A stretch of 64,000 nt of DNA from the NCBI RefSeq assembly GCF_000092025.1, contig NC_003062.2:804001-868000 (forward strand), in the 5' to 3' direction. Positions 44,815-54,362 of this stretch are shown piece by piece (the first letter of the stretch is position 1; every line of letters starts with the position of its first letter). The position numbers and the translations under genes are program-made. Source of the DNA: Agrobacterium fabrum str. C58 (GTDB lineage Bacteria; Pseudomonadota; Alphaproteobacteria; Rhizobiales; Rhizobiaceae). The notes below the pieces were generated by a model, which saw only the letters and a program-made list of their open reading frames with translations, was not told the origin of the DNA and searched no databases.

Positions 44815-44852
44815 TATAAGGCTTCCAACATCAACCCGAAGGAGTAAATGCC

Positions 44853-45275
44853 ATGCCCATTCTCTACACGACCAAAGCATCCGCCACCGGTGGTCGCGCC
44901 GGCAACGCCAAGTCGGAAGACGGCGTTCTCGACGTCACGCTCACCGTTCCGAAGGAACTGGGCGGCGATGGCGCCCGTGGCACCAATCCGGAACAGCTTT
45001 TCGCGGCCGGTTATTCCGCCTGCTTCCTCGGCGCCTTGAAGGCTGTTGCCGGCAAGCACAAGGTAAAGATTCCGGAAGACACGACTGTGACGGCAACCGT
45101 CGGTATCGGCCCGCGCGAAGACGGCACCGGCTTCGGCATCGAAGTGACGCTGAAGGTCAACATTCCCGGTCTTGAGCGTGAGAAAGCCGAAGAACTTGTC
45201 GCCGCCGCACACATCGTTTGCCCATACAGCCACGCCATGCGCACCTCTACGGAAGTGCCGGTCTCGGTGGCCTGA
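44853..45275 (+). CDS. ohr: Organic hydroperoxide resistance protein Ohr
   Basis: 140 residues. A thiol peroxidase that reduces organic hydroperoxides with lipoylated or dithiol donors. The two cysteines lie in YSACFLGALKAVA and AHIVCPYSHAMRTST, at the usual spacing, with RGTNPEQLFAAGYSAC typical of the family. GAAGGAG precedes the ATG by about eight bases. Controlled by OhrR at the palindrome upstream, and ended by a strong hairpin. Confidence 0.95.
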   Translation: MPILYTTKASATGGRAGNAKSEDGVLDVTLTVPKELGGDGARGTNPEQLFAAGYSACFLGALKAVAGKHKVKIPEDTTVTATVGIGPREDGTGFGIEVTLKVNIPGLEREKAEELVAAAHIVCPYSHAMRTSTEVPVSVA

Positions 45276-45310
45276 TAAAGCGGGCTTACGCGCCTGATTA
45301 TAAATCTTGG

Positions 45311-45337
45311 GGCCGGGTTTATCCCGGCCTTCTTGTT
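45311..45337 (+). terminator. Terminator of ohr
   Basis: GGCCGGG and CCCGGCC pair around TTTAT, then TTCTTGTTT. It lies 35 bases after the ohr stop codon. Confidence 0.7.
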
Positions 45338-45341
45338 TACA

Positions 45342-45364
45342 GAAAGAAATATGCTATATTCTTT
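45342..45364. promoter_or_regulatory. Inverted repeat at the RES-Xre promoter
   Basis: GAAAGAAATATG and its near-complement CTATATTCTTTC (one to two mismatches) sit 21 bases before the antitoxin start and overlap AT-rich promoter sequence. Autorepression by the Xre antitoxin, or by the toxin-antitoxin complex, is expected there. Confidence 0.5.
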
Positions 45365-45384
45365 CCAAGGAAAGGATATGTGCC

Positions 45385-45768
45385 ATGAATATTCACGCCA
45401 AGACCGCCATGGATCCCGCATCGCAGGGCAGGGTCGTCACCAAGGCCGTCATCGCCGCCGCCGAGCGGCTGGGCCTGAACGCTGCCCGCACGGCCGATAT
45501 TCTGGGTGTGTCCGCGCCAACGGTCTCGCGCATGAGGCGGCTTGATTTCCTCCTGGAGCCGGGCGCCAAGTCCTTCGAGCTTGCGGTGCTGCTGATCCGG
45601 GTTTTCCGCTCGCTGGATGCGATTACCGGCGGCGATGAGGCGGTGGCGAAAAACTGGCTGCGCAATCACAATACGGCGCTTGATGCCGTGCCTGCCGAAA
45701 GGCTCACCACCATTACCGGATTGATCGATGTCCTCTCCTATCTGGACGCCCGACGCGCTCCTGTCTGA
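45385..45768 (+). CDS. Xre/MbcA/ParS-type antitoxin of a RES-Xre module
   Basis: 127 residues from MNIHAKTAMDPASQGRVVTK (GGAAAGGA upstream). A short helix-turn-helix, LNAARTADILGVSAPTVSRM, is followed by the MbcA/ParS C-terminal domain: KSFELAVLLIRVFRSLDAIT, GGDEAVAKNWLRNHNTALD and ITGLIDVLSYLDARRAP. This fold neutralises RES toxins. The downstream gene starts inside it with a 41-base overlap. Confidence 0.88.
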   Translation: MNIHAKTAMDPASQGRVVTKAVIAAAERLGLNAARTADILGVSAPTVSRMRRLDFLLEPGAKSFELAVLLIRVFRSLDAITGGDEAVAKNWLRNHNTALDAVPAERLTTITGLIDVLSYLDARRAPV

Positions 45769-46489
45769 AAAACGCGCCGCATCGGGAAAATTTTGGCGGC
45801 TGGTGGAAGCGCAGCATCAGGTTTCCACCATGAAGCTGGTGGATACGGTGGAGGAGCAATCGCTGCTGGAAGATATTCTGGAGACGAGCAAAAGGCCGTT
45901 TCCGCCCGAATGCGCCGGTTTCGATTATCTTCTCGCCACGCCTTTCCGATATGGCGCCGCTTATCCGCATGGCTCGCGTTTCCGCCGCGCGGGTTATACC
46001 GAGGGCGTTTATTACGCCGCCGCGAAGGTGGAAACGGCGCTCGCCGAAATGGCCTTTTACCGGCTGCTGTTTTATGCCGAATCCCCCGGCACGCCGCTTC
46101 CGGCCAACCCCGCCGATTATTCCGCCTTCGCCGCCCGTATCGCCACCGATGCGGCGCTTGACCTGACGCAACCGGACCTGAACCGCGACGAAACCGCGTG
46201 GACCGATCTCACCAATTACGAGCCGTGCCAGGCGCTGGCCGAGCAGGCGCGACTGGCCAAGGTGGAGGCGATCCTCTACCGTTCGGTGCGCGATCCCGCC
46301 GCTGGCCTCAATATTGCGATCCTTTCTCCCAAAGCCTTTGCCGAAAAAGCGCCGGTGGAACGCATGAGCTGGCGCATCCGCCTGTCGAAGACGGGCGTGC
46401 AGGCATTGTGCGAATTTCCAATGCGCAGAACCGGTTTCGCGGTCTCGGATTTCGCCGGCGATCCACGCCTCGCCAGCCTGCTCGGCTGA
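45728..46489 (+). CDS. RES-domain toxin (NAD+-degrading type)
   Basis: 253 residues. RES toxins, ADP-ribosyltransferase-like, deplete NAD+ when free of their Xre antitoxin. The pattern is present: KFWRLVEAQHQVSTMKLVDT, FRYGAAYPHGSRFRRAGYTE, GVYYAAAKVETALAEMAFYR (glutamate), and C-terminal VEAILYRSVRDP. It begins 41 bases inside the antitoxin frame, so translation is coupled. Convergent with the ABC-F gene, 23 bases apart. Confidence 0.87.
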   Translation: MSSPIWTPDALLSEKRAASGKFWRLVEAQHQVSTMKLVDTVEEQSLLEDILETSKRPFPPECAGFDYLLATPFRYGAAYPHGSRFRRAGYTEGVYYAAAKVETALAEMAFYRLLFYAESPGTPLPANPADYSAFAARIATDAALDLTQPDLNRDETAWTDLTNYEPCQALAEQARLAKVEAILYRSVRDPAAGLNIAILSPKAFAEKAPVERMSWRIRLSKTGVQALCEFPMRRTGFAVSDFAGDPRLASLLG

Positions 46490-46512
46490 CGAGGCATTGT
46501 TGGTGGGGAGCA

Positions 46513-48027
<1,515 letters not shown>

Positions 48028-48185
48028 GATGTCGTCTCTGGCAGGACGGACCCGTCAAGAACCGTGGTCTGCCACAGGCAGTACCGGGTTTCGGTTCGTA
48101 GTGATCCGTCGTGAAAACAGGCGCAATGGCAGACAAGCTGCATTCTGCGCGGCCTTTTGGGCAAACCAGAGTGTTGGTGTTCCGG

Positions 48186-48260
48186 TCAGCCCTGCAAACG
48201 TGTCTGCAGGGCAAAAAGGTGGCAGAGCTGACGATTGCGCCAGAAGCAGGAAATATCCAT
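48186..48260 (-). CDS. Candidate 24-residue leader peptide of the ABC-F gene
   Basis: ATG at 48260 has AGGAGG seven bases upstream. The peptide begins MDISCFWRNRQLCHLF and ends LQG at TGA 48186. The last codons form one arm of a stem (GCCCTGCA with TGCAGGGC). The ABC-F start is 158 bases later, past further small hairpins. A leader ORF followed by a hairpin is the layout of attenuated antibiotic-response genes. Translation of this peptide is not shown, only its good start signal and location. Confidence 0.5.
   Translation of the reverse strand: MDISCFWRNRQLCHLFALQTRLQG
48187..48213 (-). other. Hairpin overlapping the leader ORF end
   Basis: GCCCTGCA, an eight-base loop, TGCAGGGC: a perfect stem formed by the last codons of the 24-residue leader ORF. 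Ribosomes pausing in the ORF would melt it, which fits a role in attenuation of the ABC-F gene. Confidence 0.5.
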
Positions 48261-48455
48261 GCGAAGCCTCCTTTCTCGAAACGTGTTGAACCGCTCTGAG
48301 CATTACCAGCGGACGTCGTCCGTGGCAACCCGCCTGACGGGTAGGCAAAGCCGGAACAGGGGGGAAGGGGCAGTGCGGCGAATGTCGTCTCCGGTGGGGG
48401 ACTACGAAAGCCGCACCTTATTCGTTAATTAGGGGTCTCCTTCGGCCGGAAGGGC

Positions 48456-48878
48456 CTATTGCTTGCCGACACGCGCGCGCAGTTCTTCGACATGCGCGGC
48501 GATCTCAGGTGTCACCGCATCGCCGAAATCTTCCATCTCGAACATCGGGCGGATTTCGATCTCGCTCTTCTCCAGCATCGGGTTCGGGCAACGCTTTACC
48601 CATTCCACGGCCTCGTCCATGTCCTTCACTTTCCAGATCCAGAAACCGGCGACCAGCTCATTGGTGTGCGGGAAAGGACCGTTGACGACGGTGCGGCTGT
48701 CGCCGTCGAAGACAACCCTTTTGCCCTTGGAGGAGGGGTGAAGGCCATCACCGGATTGCATGATGCCGGCATTGACCAGTTCCTCGTTGAATTTCCCCAT
48801 GGCCTCCATGAGTTCGGTCGTGGGCATGACGCCTTCTTCGCTGCTTTTGGTGGCTTTTACAAAAACGATTGCACGCAT
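48456..48878 (-). CDS. YCII/DGPF-related protein
   Basis: 140 residues. MRAIVFVKATKSSEEGVMPT, MEAMGKFNEELVNAGIMQSG and GKRVVFDGDSRTVVNGPFPH are characteristic of the DGPF (YCII-related) family, a ferredoxin-like dimer fold often adjacent to sigma factors or regulators, with a His-Asp pair but unclear chemistry. VNGPF corresponds to the namesake DGPF. Single gene, same strand as the following MarR gene, 85 bases apart. Confidence 0.8.
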   Translation of the reverse strand: MRAIVFVKATKSSEEGVMPTTELMEAMGKFNEELVNAGIMQSGDGLHPSSKGKRVVFDGDSRTVVNGPFPHTNELVAGFWIWKVKDMDEAVEWVKRCPNPMLEKSEIEIRPMFEMEDFGDAVTPEIAAHVEELRARVGKQ

Positions 48879-48963
48879 GATCTTTCCTCCTTGATTTGCG
48901 TTCTGCTCAGTTTCGCTCCCCGGCGCGACGGCCGGATGACATTTTTACCGATAAATCATCCCG

Positions 48964-49410
48964 TCAGCCGAGATCGATGAGATCGCGGCGCAGCCGGCCC
49001 GGGTCGCCGCTGCCGATCTTTGTCTCCACTTCGGCGTGGGTCTGCTCCCAGATGGGGAAGGCGACCGCAAGCACCGCCATGCCCTCCGGCGTCAGCCGCA
49101 GCCGCTTGCCGCGCTTGTCCTTTGGGTCAGGCTCGATGCGCACCAGCCCGCGCCGCTCCAGCGGTTTGAGCGCAGCCGTCAGCGTCGTGCGGTCCATCGC
49201 CAGAAGATTGGCAACCGGCCCCATCGGCGGCGGCTCCGGCCGGTTGAGCGATATCAGCAGGGAAAACTGGCCATTGGTGATTCCCGCTGGCTTCAATGCA
49301 TTGTCGAAAAGTCGCGCCAAAGCCCGCGCCGCACGCTGCGCATGCAGGCAAAGACAGGAGTCTCGCACGAGAAGGGTTGTCGAAAAAGGAATCACGCCGG
49401 CGTTTGACAT
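48964..49410 (-). CDS. MarR-family regulator
   Basis: 148 residues. CLHAQRAARALARLFDNALK and ITNGQFSLLISLNRPEPPPM are the MarR N-terminal helices; LLAMDRTTLTAALKPLERRG and KDKRGKRLRLTPEGMAVL form the wing. Two cysteines (SCLCLH) near residues 19-21 could be redox-active. It is divergent from the DUF899/DUF1579/VOC genes, and the palindrome GTTGATATCAAC lies just in front of its start. It is likely the local repressor of these genes. Confidence 0.85.
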   Translation of the reverse strand: MSNAGVIPFSTTLLVRDSCLCLHAQRAARALARLFDNALKPAGITNGQFSLLISLNRPEPPPMGPVANLLAMDRTTLTAALKPLERRGLVRIEPDPKDKRGKRLRLTPEGMAVLAVAFPIWEQTHAEVETKIGSGDPGRLRRDLIDLG

Positions 49411-49421
49411 GCAATAAATAT

Positions 49422-49433
49422 GTTGATATCAAC
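49422..49433. promoter_or_regulatory. MarR-type palindrome GTTGATATCAAC
   Basis: A perfect 12-base palindrome 12 bases upstream of the MarR start and about 127 bases before the DUF899 start, in an AT-rich segment. It suits a MarR operator for autorepression and for the divergent operon. Confidence 0.6.
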
Positions 49434-49559
49434 CTAATTAGTCAAGCGGAACTTGGTTGCTCCGCAGACTGTTTATTGCCTTTCAGCACAGAAATAAGCG
49501 GCGCCCTTCGGTGGAGCGGAGTGTGCCGCGGTGAAAGACGGATCCAAGGAGGAAAGATC

Positions 49560-50288
49560 ATGTCTCATCCCGTCGTTTCGAAGGAGGAGTGGCTTGCGGC
49601 CCGCCGCGATCTGCTGGTGAAGGAAAAGGAACTGACCCGCGCCCGTGACAGGCTGAATGAGGCCCGGCGCGCACTGCCCTGGGAGGAGGTGACGAAGGAC
49701 TATATCTTCGATGCACCTTCCGGCCCCAGGTCACTGCAAGAACTATTCGGCGATTGCAGTCAGCTCATCGTTTATCACTTCATGCTGGCGCCGGACTGGG
49801 AGGAGGGCTGCGTCGGTTGCTCCTTTTTCGCCGATCATGTCGATGGCGCGCTCGTTCATCTCAGGCATGGCGATGCGGGTTTCGTCGCGGTTTCGCGTGC
49901 GCCGCTTGAAAAGATCGAAGGCTATAAAAACCGCATGGGCTGGAAATTCCCCTGGGTTTCGGCCGAGGGCAGCGATTTCAACTATGATTACCAGGCCTCG
50001 TTTCGCGACGAGGACGTGGAAAAAGGTGAAATCACCTATAATTACCGCGACATGGCGCCCTTTGGCGACCTGAAGGACCTGCACGGCATCAGCGTTTTCG
50101 CCAAGGGTGAGGACGGCAAGATCTACCACACCTATTCCACTTACGCCCGTGGCGCCGAGCAGACGCTCGGCACGTTGATGCTTCTCGATCTGGTGCCAAA
50201 AGGCCGTAATGAAGATGAGGTAATGGATTGGGTGCGCCGCCATGACCAGTATGAGGATGCGCCGAAAGCCGCATCCTGCTGCCATTGA
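49560..50288 (+). CDS. DUF899 (thioredoxin-like) family protein
   Basis: 242 residues from MSHPVVSKEEWLAARRDLLV (AAGGAGG upstream). KEKELTRARDRLNEARRALP and YIFDAPSGPRSLQELFGDCS are DUF899 signatures, with CVGCSFFADHVDGALVHLRH as the thioredoxin-like active region holding two cysteines and YSTYARGAEQTLGTLMLLDL near the end. Family members are cytoplasmic, of uncertain redox role, common in Proteobacteria. First of three codirectional genes; the gap to the next is 24 bases. Confidence 0.82.
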   Translation: MSHPVVSKEEWLAARRDLLVKEKELTRARDRLNEARRALPWEEVTKDYIFDAPSGPRSLQELFGDCSQLIVYHFMLAPDWEEGCVGCSFFADHVDGALVHLRHGDAGFVAVSRAPLEKIEGYKNRMGWKFPWVSAEGSDFNYDYQASFRDEDVEKGEITYNYRDMAPFGDLKDLHGISVFAKGEDGKIYHTYSTYARGAEQTLGTLMLLDLVPKGRNEDEVMDWVRRHDQYEDAPKAASCCH

Positions 50289-50312
50289 ACCGGGACATAG
50301 GAGGAGAAGACA

Positions 50313-50807
50313 ATGGAAATTCCAACCGCCAAGCCGCAGAAGGAACACGAGTTCCTGAACAGGATCGTCGGAGACTGGATCATGACCGCCAGCTCCGGCC
50401 ATGAGGCCTACGACCCCAATGATCCCGAACAGGTATTCATCGAAAAGGTGCGCTCCATCGGTGGCCTCTGGATCATCGGCGAGGGCACCGGAAAAATGCC
50501 TGACGGTACCAGCATGACCGCTGTCATCACGGTTGGTTTCGACCCGGCCAAAGGCAATTTCGTCGGCACCTGGGTGGGCTCGATGATGACCAATCTCTGG
50601 GTTTACAAGGGTTGGCTGGAAGAGGACGGCAAGACCCTGACACTGGAGGCCGAAGGTCCTGCCTTCGACGGTTCCGGAGACACCGCCACCTACCACGACG
50701 TGCTGGTGCTGCATGATGACAATCACCGCAGCTTTTCCGGCAGCGTCAAGCAGCCGGATGGCACCTTCAAGACCTTCATGACATCGGAGTTCCGGCGCAA
50801 GACGTAA
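50313..50807 (+). CDS. DUF1579 family protein
   Basis: 164 residues. HEFLNRIVGDWIMTASSGHE and IGGLWIIGEGTGKMPDGTSM, then FVGTWVGSMMTNLWVYKGWL, form the lipocalin-like DUF1579 fold; ligands are unknown. A good AGGAGAAG lies just upstream. The second gene of the MarR-linked cluster; it ends 97 bases before the VOC gene start. Confidence 0.78.
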   Translation: MEIPTAKPQKEHEFLNRIVGDWIMTASSGHEAYDPNDPEQVFIEKVRSIGGLWIIGEGTGKMPDGTSMTAVITVGFDPAKGNFVGTWVGSMMTNLWVYKGWLEEDGKTLTLEAEGPAFDGSGDTATYHDVLVLHDDNHRSFSGSVKQPDGTFKTFMTSEFRRKT

Positions 50808-50904
50808 TTTGCGCCGGGAACGTCTGCATGACAAGCGCCGCCGCGTCCTGCGGCGGGCACTTAGCCACACCACACCACGCACCCAATCTCCAGAGGAGAC
50901 GACA

Positions 50905-51684
50905 ATGTCCGATACACATGGAAAATTCATCTGGGTCGAATTGATGACGCCCGACATGGAGGCGGCTGCCCGCTTTTACGGTCATGTCGTCGGCTGGCAG
51001 ACCAAGGATTTCGGTTCGCCGGAAATGCCCTATCTGGTGCTGGAAGCAGATGGCAAAGGCATGGGCGGCGTCATGGAACTGACGGAAGAGCATAAGGGGC
51101 AGGGCATTCCCCCGAACTGGACGGCCTATGTCGATGTCGATGATGTCGATGCCACGGCAAAGCTGTTCGCTGACAAGGGCGGCGCGATCAGACGCCCGCC
51201 GCAGGATATTCCCGAAATCGGCCGTTTTGCCGTGGTCGCCGATCCCTATGGTGCAGTGCTCTGCATCATGACGCCGCTGCCGATGGAGACCGGTGGTTTC
51301 CCCGAGGATATGCAGGAAAAGAAGGGCCATGTCGGCTGGTACGAACTCTTCACCGACAATGTCGATGAGGCAATGGCCTTTTACGGCGAAGTCTTCGGCT
51401 GGACCAAGGACCATGATTTCGACATGGGCGAGATGGGTCCGTACCGCATCTTCGCCCACAAGGGCAAAGCCGTCGGCGGCATCATGAAGCGCATGCCGCA
51501 GGTTCCCGTCTGCCATTGGGGTTATTACTTCAATGTCGATGGTATCGAGGACGCGATCACCCGTGTCAGCACCGGCGGCGGCAAGGTCGTCAACGGGCCC
51601 ATGGAAGTTCCCGGCGAAAGCTGGATCGTCAACTGCGTCGATCCGCAGGGCGCCTATTTCTCGCTGGTCTCGCAGAAGAAATAA
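50905..51684 (+). CDS. VOC-family protein with two glyoxalase-like domains
   Basis: 259 residues from MSDTHGKFIWVELMTPDMEA. Two vicinal-oxygen-chelate modules: FIWVELMTPDMEAAARFYGH/FAVVADPYGAVLCIM, and GHVGWYELFTDNVDEAMAFY/WIVNCVDPQGAYFSLV. Members include glyoxalase, ring-cleavage and resistance proteins; here the metal ligands are not evident enough to name a reaction. AGAGGAGACGAC precedes the start. Last of the three genes beside the MarR regulator. Confidence 0.8.
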   Translation: MSDTHGKFIWVELMTPDMEAAARFYGHVVGWQTKDFGSPEMPYLVLEADGKGMGGVMELTEEHKGQGIPPNWTAYVDVDDVDATAKLFADKGGAIRRPPQDIPEIGRFAVVADPYGAVLCIMTPLPMETGGFPEDMQEKKGHVGWYELFTDNVDEAMAFYGEVFGWTKDHDFDMGEMGPYRIFAHKGKAVGGIMKRMPQVPVCHWGYYFNVDGIEDAITRVSTGGGKVVNGPMEVPGESWIVNCVDPQGAYFSLVSQKK

Positions 51685-51731
51685 TCTTGCTTCTTCTCGA
51701 AAACGATCTGCCGGGGGTCCGCTCCGGCAGA

Positions 51732-52628
51732 TTACCGCTCTCTCGATAGCCTGACATGATCGATGAAGGCGCGCAGCTTCGGCGCAATGTGGCGGCGGCT
51801 GGGATAATAGAGATAAAACCCAGCAAAAACAGGCGAATAGTCTTCCAGCATCGCAATGAGCTTCCCGCTTTCCAGATGGGGACGGAACGTCTCTTCCATG
51901 CCGAAGGTGATGCCAGCACCGGCGCATGCCAGCTTTATCATCAGTTGCATGTCGTTGGTGGTGAAGTCCGGCTGCACCGCCACCGCAAATTCGCGACCGT
52001 TCTCGGCAAATTCCCACCGATAAGGCGCTACACCCGGACGCGCCCGCCAGCCAATGCATCTGTGATCGATCAATTCGCGCGGCTGCGTCGGCAGGCCGAA
52101 ACGGTCGCGATATTCAGCGGAACAGACGGCCAGCTGTCGCTGCGGCACCGATACCGGAACGGCGATCATATCCTGTTCGATAAGCTCTCCAAGGCGCACG
52201 CCGGCATCGTACTGTTCGGCGACAATATCGAATTCTTCGTCCGTCACGACGATGTCGAGCTGTACGTCGGGATGGGCGTCGGCAAAACTCGCAAGCAGCG
52301 GTCCCGAGAGAAAGCGCTCCGCAATGGAGGAAACGGCGAGCCGAAGCTGCCCCCGCACCGTGCCGCTCAGGGACGACGCGGCCTGTGCCGCCTGCGAGAT
52401 CGCGCCGATTGACGGCGAAACATCCGCATAAAGCTGCTGTCCCGCTTCCGTCAGACTGACGCTGCGTGTCGTTCGCCGCACCAGCGCTATGCCCATGGTC
52501 TCCTCGAGCTTGCGCATGGTCTGGCTGACAGCGGATCGGGTCACGCCGAGCCTGTCCGCCACCGCCCGGAAGTTTCGTTCCTCGGCCACCAGGCAGAAAG
52601 TCGACAGCGCGTTGAGATCGATATTCAT
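51732..52628 (-). CDS. LysR-family transcriptional regulator
   Basis: 298 residues. FCLVAEERNFRAVADRLGVT and RSAVSQTMRKLEETMGIALV form the winged helix, followed by LTEAGQQLYADVSP. The effector domain (about 90-298) contains DIVVTDEEFDIVAEQYDAGV. Divergent from the SDR gene with a near-palindrome between them, so it probably activates it in response to a metabolite. Confidence 0.88.
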   Translation of the reverse strand: MNIDLNALSTFCLVAEERNFRAVADRLGVTRSAVSQTMRKLEETMGIALVRRTTRSVSLTEAGQQLYADVSPSIGAISQAAQAASSLSGTVRGQLRLAVSSIAERFLSGPLLASFADAHPDVQLDIVVTDEEFDIVAEQYDAGVRLGELIEQDMIAVPVSVPQRQLAVCSAEYRDRFGLPTQPRELIDHRCIGWRARPGVAPYRWEFAENGREFAVAVQPDFTTNDMQLMIKLACAGAGITFGMEETFRPHLESGKLIAMLEDYSPVFAGFYLYYPSRRHIAPKLRAFIDHVRLSRER

Positions 52629-52629
52629 T

Positions 52630-52645
52630 GGTTAGAAATTCTACC
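52630..52645. promoter_or_regulatory. LysR-type site between the regulator and the SDR gene
   Basis: GGTTAGAAATTCTACC is a 16-base near-palindrome (T-N11-A spacing included) that directly abuts the LysR start and lies 104 bases before the SDR gene, as is usual for LysR autoregulation. Confidence 0.5.
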
Positions 52646-52748
52646 CATCGAGGTTATGATTGAGGCGATTATCACGACAATGCCAAAACTTTATCTTGCC
52701 CGCAACGGTCGCTTCCAGAAAACCGGCCGTAACAGCAAGGAGAAAACC

Positions 52749-53471
52749 ATGGCATTGAACAAAGTCGTTCTCATCACGGGTGCATCGAGCGGGATCGGTG
52801 AGGGCATCGCAAGGGAGCTTGCGGGCGCCGGGGCGAAGCTGGTGCTTGGCGCACGCCGCATGGACCGTTTGCAGTCCCTCGCGGAAGAACTGCGTCGGAA
52901 GGGTGCCGAGGTCGTTATCCATACGCTTGATGTAACGGACAGGCAGAGCGTCGAGGCTTTTGCCGAGGCGGGACGCAAGGCCTTAGGCCAGATCGACGTT
53001 ATCGTCAACAATGCGGGGATCATGCCGTTGTCGCTGATGTCGTCGCTCAAAGTCGACGAATGGGACCGCATGATAGAGGTCAACATCAAGGGCGTGCTTT
53101 ACGGCGTCGCCGCGGTGCTGCCGGAAATGACGGCACGCGCTTCCGGACACATCATCAACATCGCCTCCATCGGTGCGCTGGCCGTCTCGCCGACGGCTGC
53201 CGTTTATTGCGCGACGAAATTTGCGGTCCGCGCCATTTCGGACGGGCTGCGTCAGGAAAACCGTGACCTGCGCGTCACCTGCATTCACCCCGGCGTGGTG
53301 GAAAGCGAACTCGCCCACACCATCACCGATCCGGCCGCCGCGGAACTGATGCAGAGCTACCGGGCCATCGCCCTGAAGCCCGACGCTATCGGCCGCGCCG
53401 TCCGTTACGCCATCGAGCAACCCGATGATGTCGATGTCAATGAAATCGTCATCCGCCCCACCGCTGCCTGA
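52749..53471 (+). CDS. Short-chain dehydrogenase/reductase (SDR)
   Basis: 240 residues from MALNKVVLITGASSGIGEGI. TGASSGIGEGIA binds the NADP(H), NNAGIMP is the typical middle motif, and YCATKFAVRAISDGLRQE holds the catalytic Tyr-Lys pair (Y-x-x-x-K). It belongs to the YdfG-like broad-range group. AGGAG precedes the start by six bases. First gene of a small operon with the CMD gene 10 bases later. Confidence 0.88.
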   Translation: MALNKVVLITGASSGIGEGIARELAGAGAKLVLGARRMDRLQSLAEELRRKGAEVVIHTLDVTDRQSVEAFAEAGRKALGQIDVIVNNAGIMPLSLMSSLKVDEWDRMIEVNIKGVLYGVAAVLPEMTARASGHIINIASIGALAVSPTAAVYCATKFAVRAISDGLRQENRDLRVTCIHPGVVESELAHTITDPAAAELMQSYRAIALKPDAIGRAVRYAIEQPDDVDVNEIVIRPTAA

Positions 53472-53481
53472 GGAGATCGAC

Positions 53482-53958
53482 ATGAAAGCCATTTTTCCGA
53501 CCGCGTTTGCGATTGCAATGTTCGCAGGATCCGCACTCGCACTCGCAAATGCACAGCATCTGGATGACCGGTTGAAACGCGGCGATGATGTTGTCCGCAG
53601 CCTCAATAATGGCCAGCCGCAAGCCAATCTGGAGCGCATGCGGCAAGAGTTTCCGTTCCTGGCGCAGGCAACGGAGGGATATGCCTTGGGTGAGGTATGG
53701 TCGCGGCCGGGTCTGGACAACCGCACCCGCCAGCTGGCCGCCGTTGCTGTCATGGCGGCCCTTGGTGAGCGTGATCTGATGAAGGTCCATGCCGGTTATG
53801 CGCTGAATGTGGGCGCAACCGACGAGGAACTGAAGGAGATGATCTATCTCATCACCGTTCCCGCCGGCTTCCCTAAGGCTATCGCCGCATCACGCACGCT
53901 TGCGGAACTGTTCGAGGAACGCCGCGCGAATGCCGCAACGGGAGTGGAAAGAAAATGA
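53482..53958 (+). CDS. Exported carboxymuconolactone decarboxylase-family protein
   Basis: 158 residues from MKAIFPTAFAIAMFAGSALA. An N-terminal signal peptide (about 1-24) is unusual for this mostly cytoplasmic family. RSLNNGQPQANLERMRQEFP and TRQLAAVAVMAALGERDLMK, then HAGYALNVGATDEELKEMIY, are the CMD fold; the CxxC of AhpD is absent, so it is unlikely to be a thiol peroxidase. The stop overlaps the next start by four bases (ATGA). Confidence 0.78.
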   Translation: MKAIFPTAFAIAMFAGSALALANAQHLDDRLKRGDDVVRSLNNGQPQANLERMRQEFPFLAQATEGYALGEVWSRPGLDNRTRQLAAVAVMAALGERDLMKVHAGYALNVGATDEELKEMIYLITVPAGFPKAIAASRTLAELFEERRANAATGVERK

Positions 53959-54305
53959 ACATCGTATCGACATCGGTTGCGCTTCTGCTTGCGGCGGCTT
54001 CCGCCGAAGTAGAGAACCGCAAATCTAGCAACGCCACGGAAGTGAACATGACGGAGACGGCTCAAATAGAGAACCACCCTTATGTCGGCATGTGGGTCAC
54101 CGGCGATGGCCACATTCGTCAGGAACTTCTGCCCAATGGCCGTTATGACGAGGCGCGGGGCAAACGCAAAAGCGCCTATCAGGGACGTTATGAGGTGAAG
54201 GGAAACCACATCGACTATTGGGACGATACCGGCTTCACGGCCGATGGCGAATTCGTCGATGATGTGCTCCATCACGGCGGCATGATCTTCTATCGTCAGA
54301 AGTAA
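53955..54305 (+). CDS. Atu4866-family small protein
   Basis: 116 residues. YVGMWVTGDGHIRQELLPNG, YDEARGKRKSAYQGRYEVKG and DYWDDTGFTADGEFVDDVLH match the Agrobacterium Atu4866 family (PF11512), a small beta-barrel of unknown role that often sits beside oxidoreductases. An N-terminal hydrophobic stretch (ALLLAAASAEV) suggests export, as for its partner. Translationally coupled to the CMD gene. Confidence 0.85.
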   Translation: MNIVSTSVALLLAAASAEVENRKSSNATEVNMTETAQIENHPYVGMWVTGDGHIRQELLPNGRYDEARGKRKSAYQGRYEVKGNHIDYWDDTGFTADGEFVDDVLHHGGMIFYRQK

Positions 54306-54319
54306 CCGCCGCGACGTTA

Positions 54320-54357
54320 AAGCGCCGCCCGCCCATCGAGCGGGTAGGCGGCGCGCT
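54320..54357. terminator. Bidirectional terminator between the Atu4866-type gene and the HerA-like gene
   Basis: AAGCGCCGCC and GGCGGCGCGCTT enclose further pairing of CGCCC with GCGGG. It lies 15 bases after one stop and 6 after the other. Confidence 0.65.
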
Positions 54358-54362
54358 TGTTT

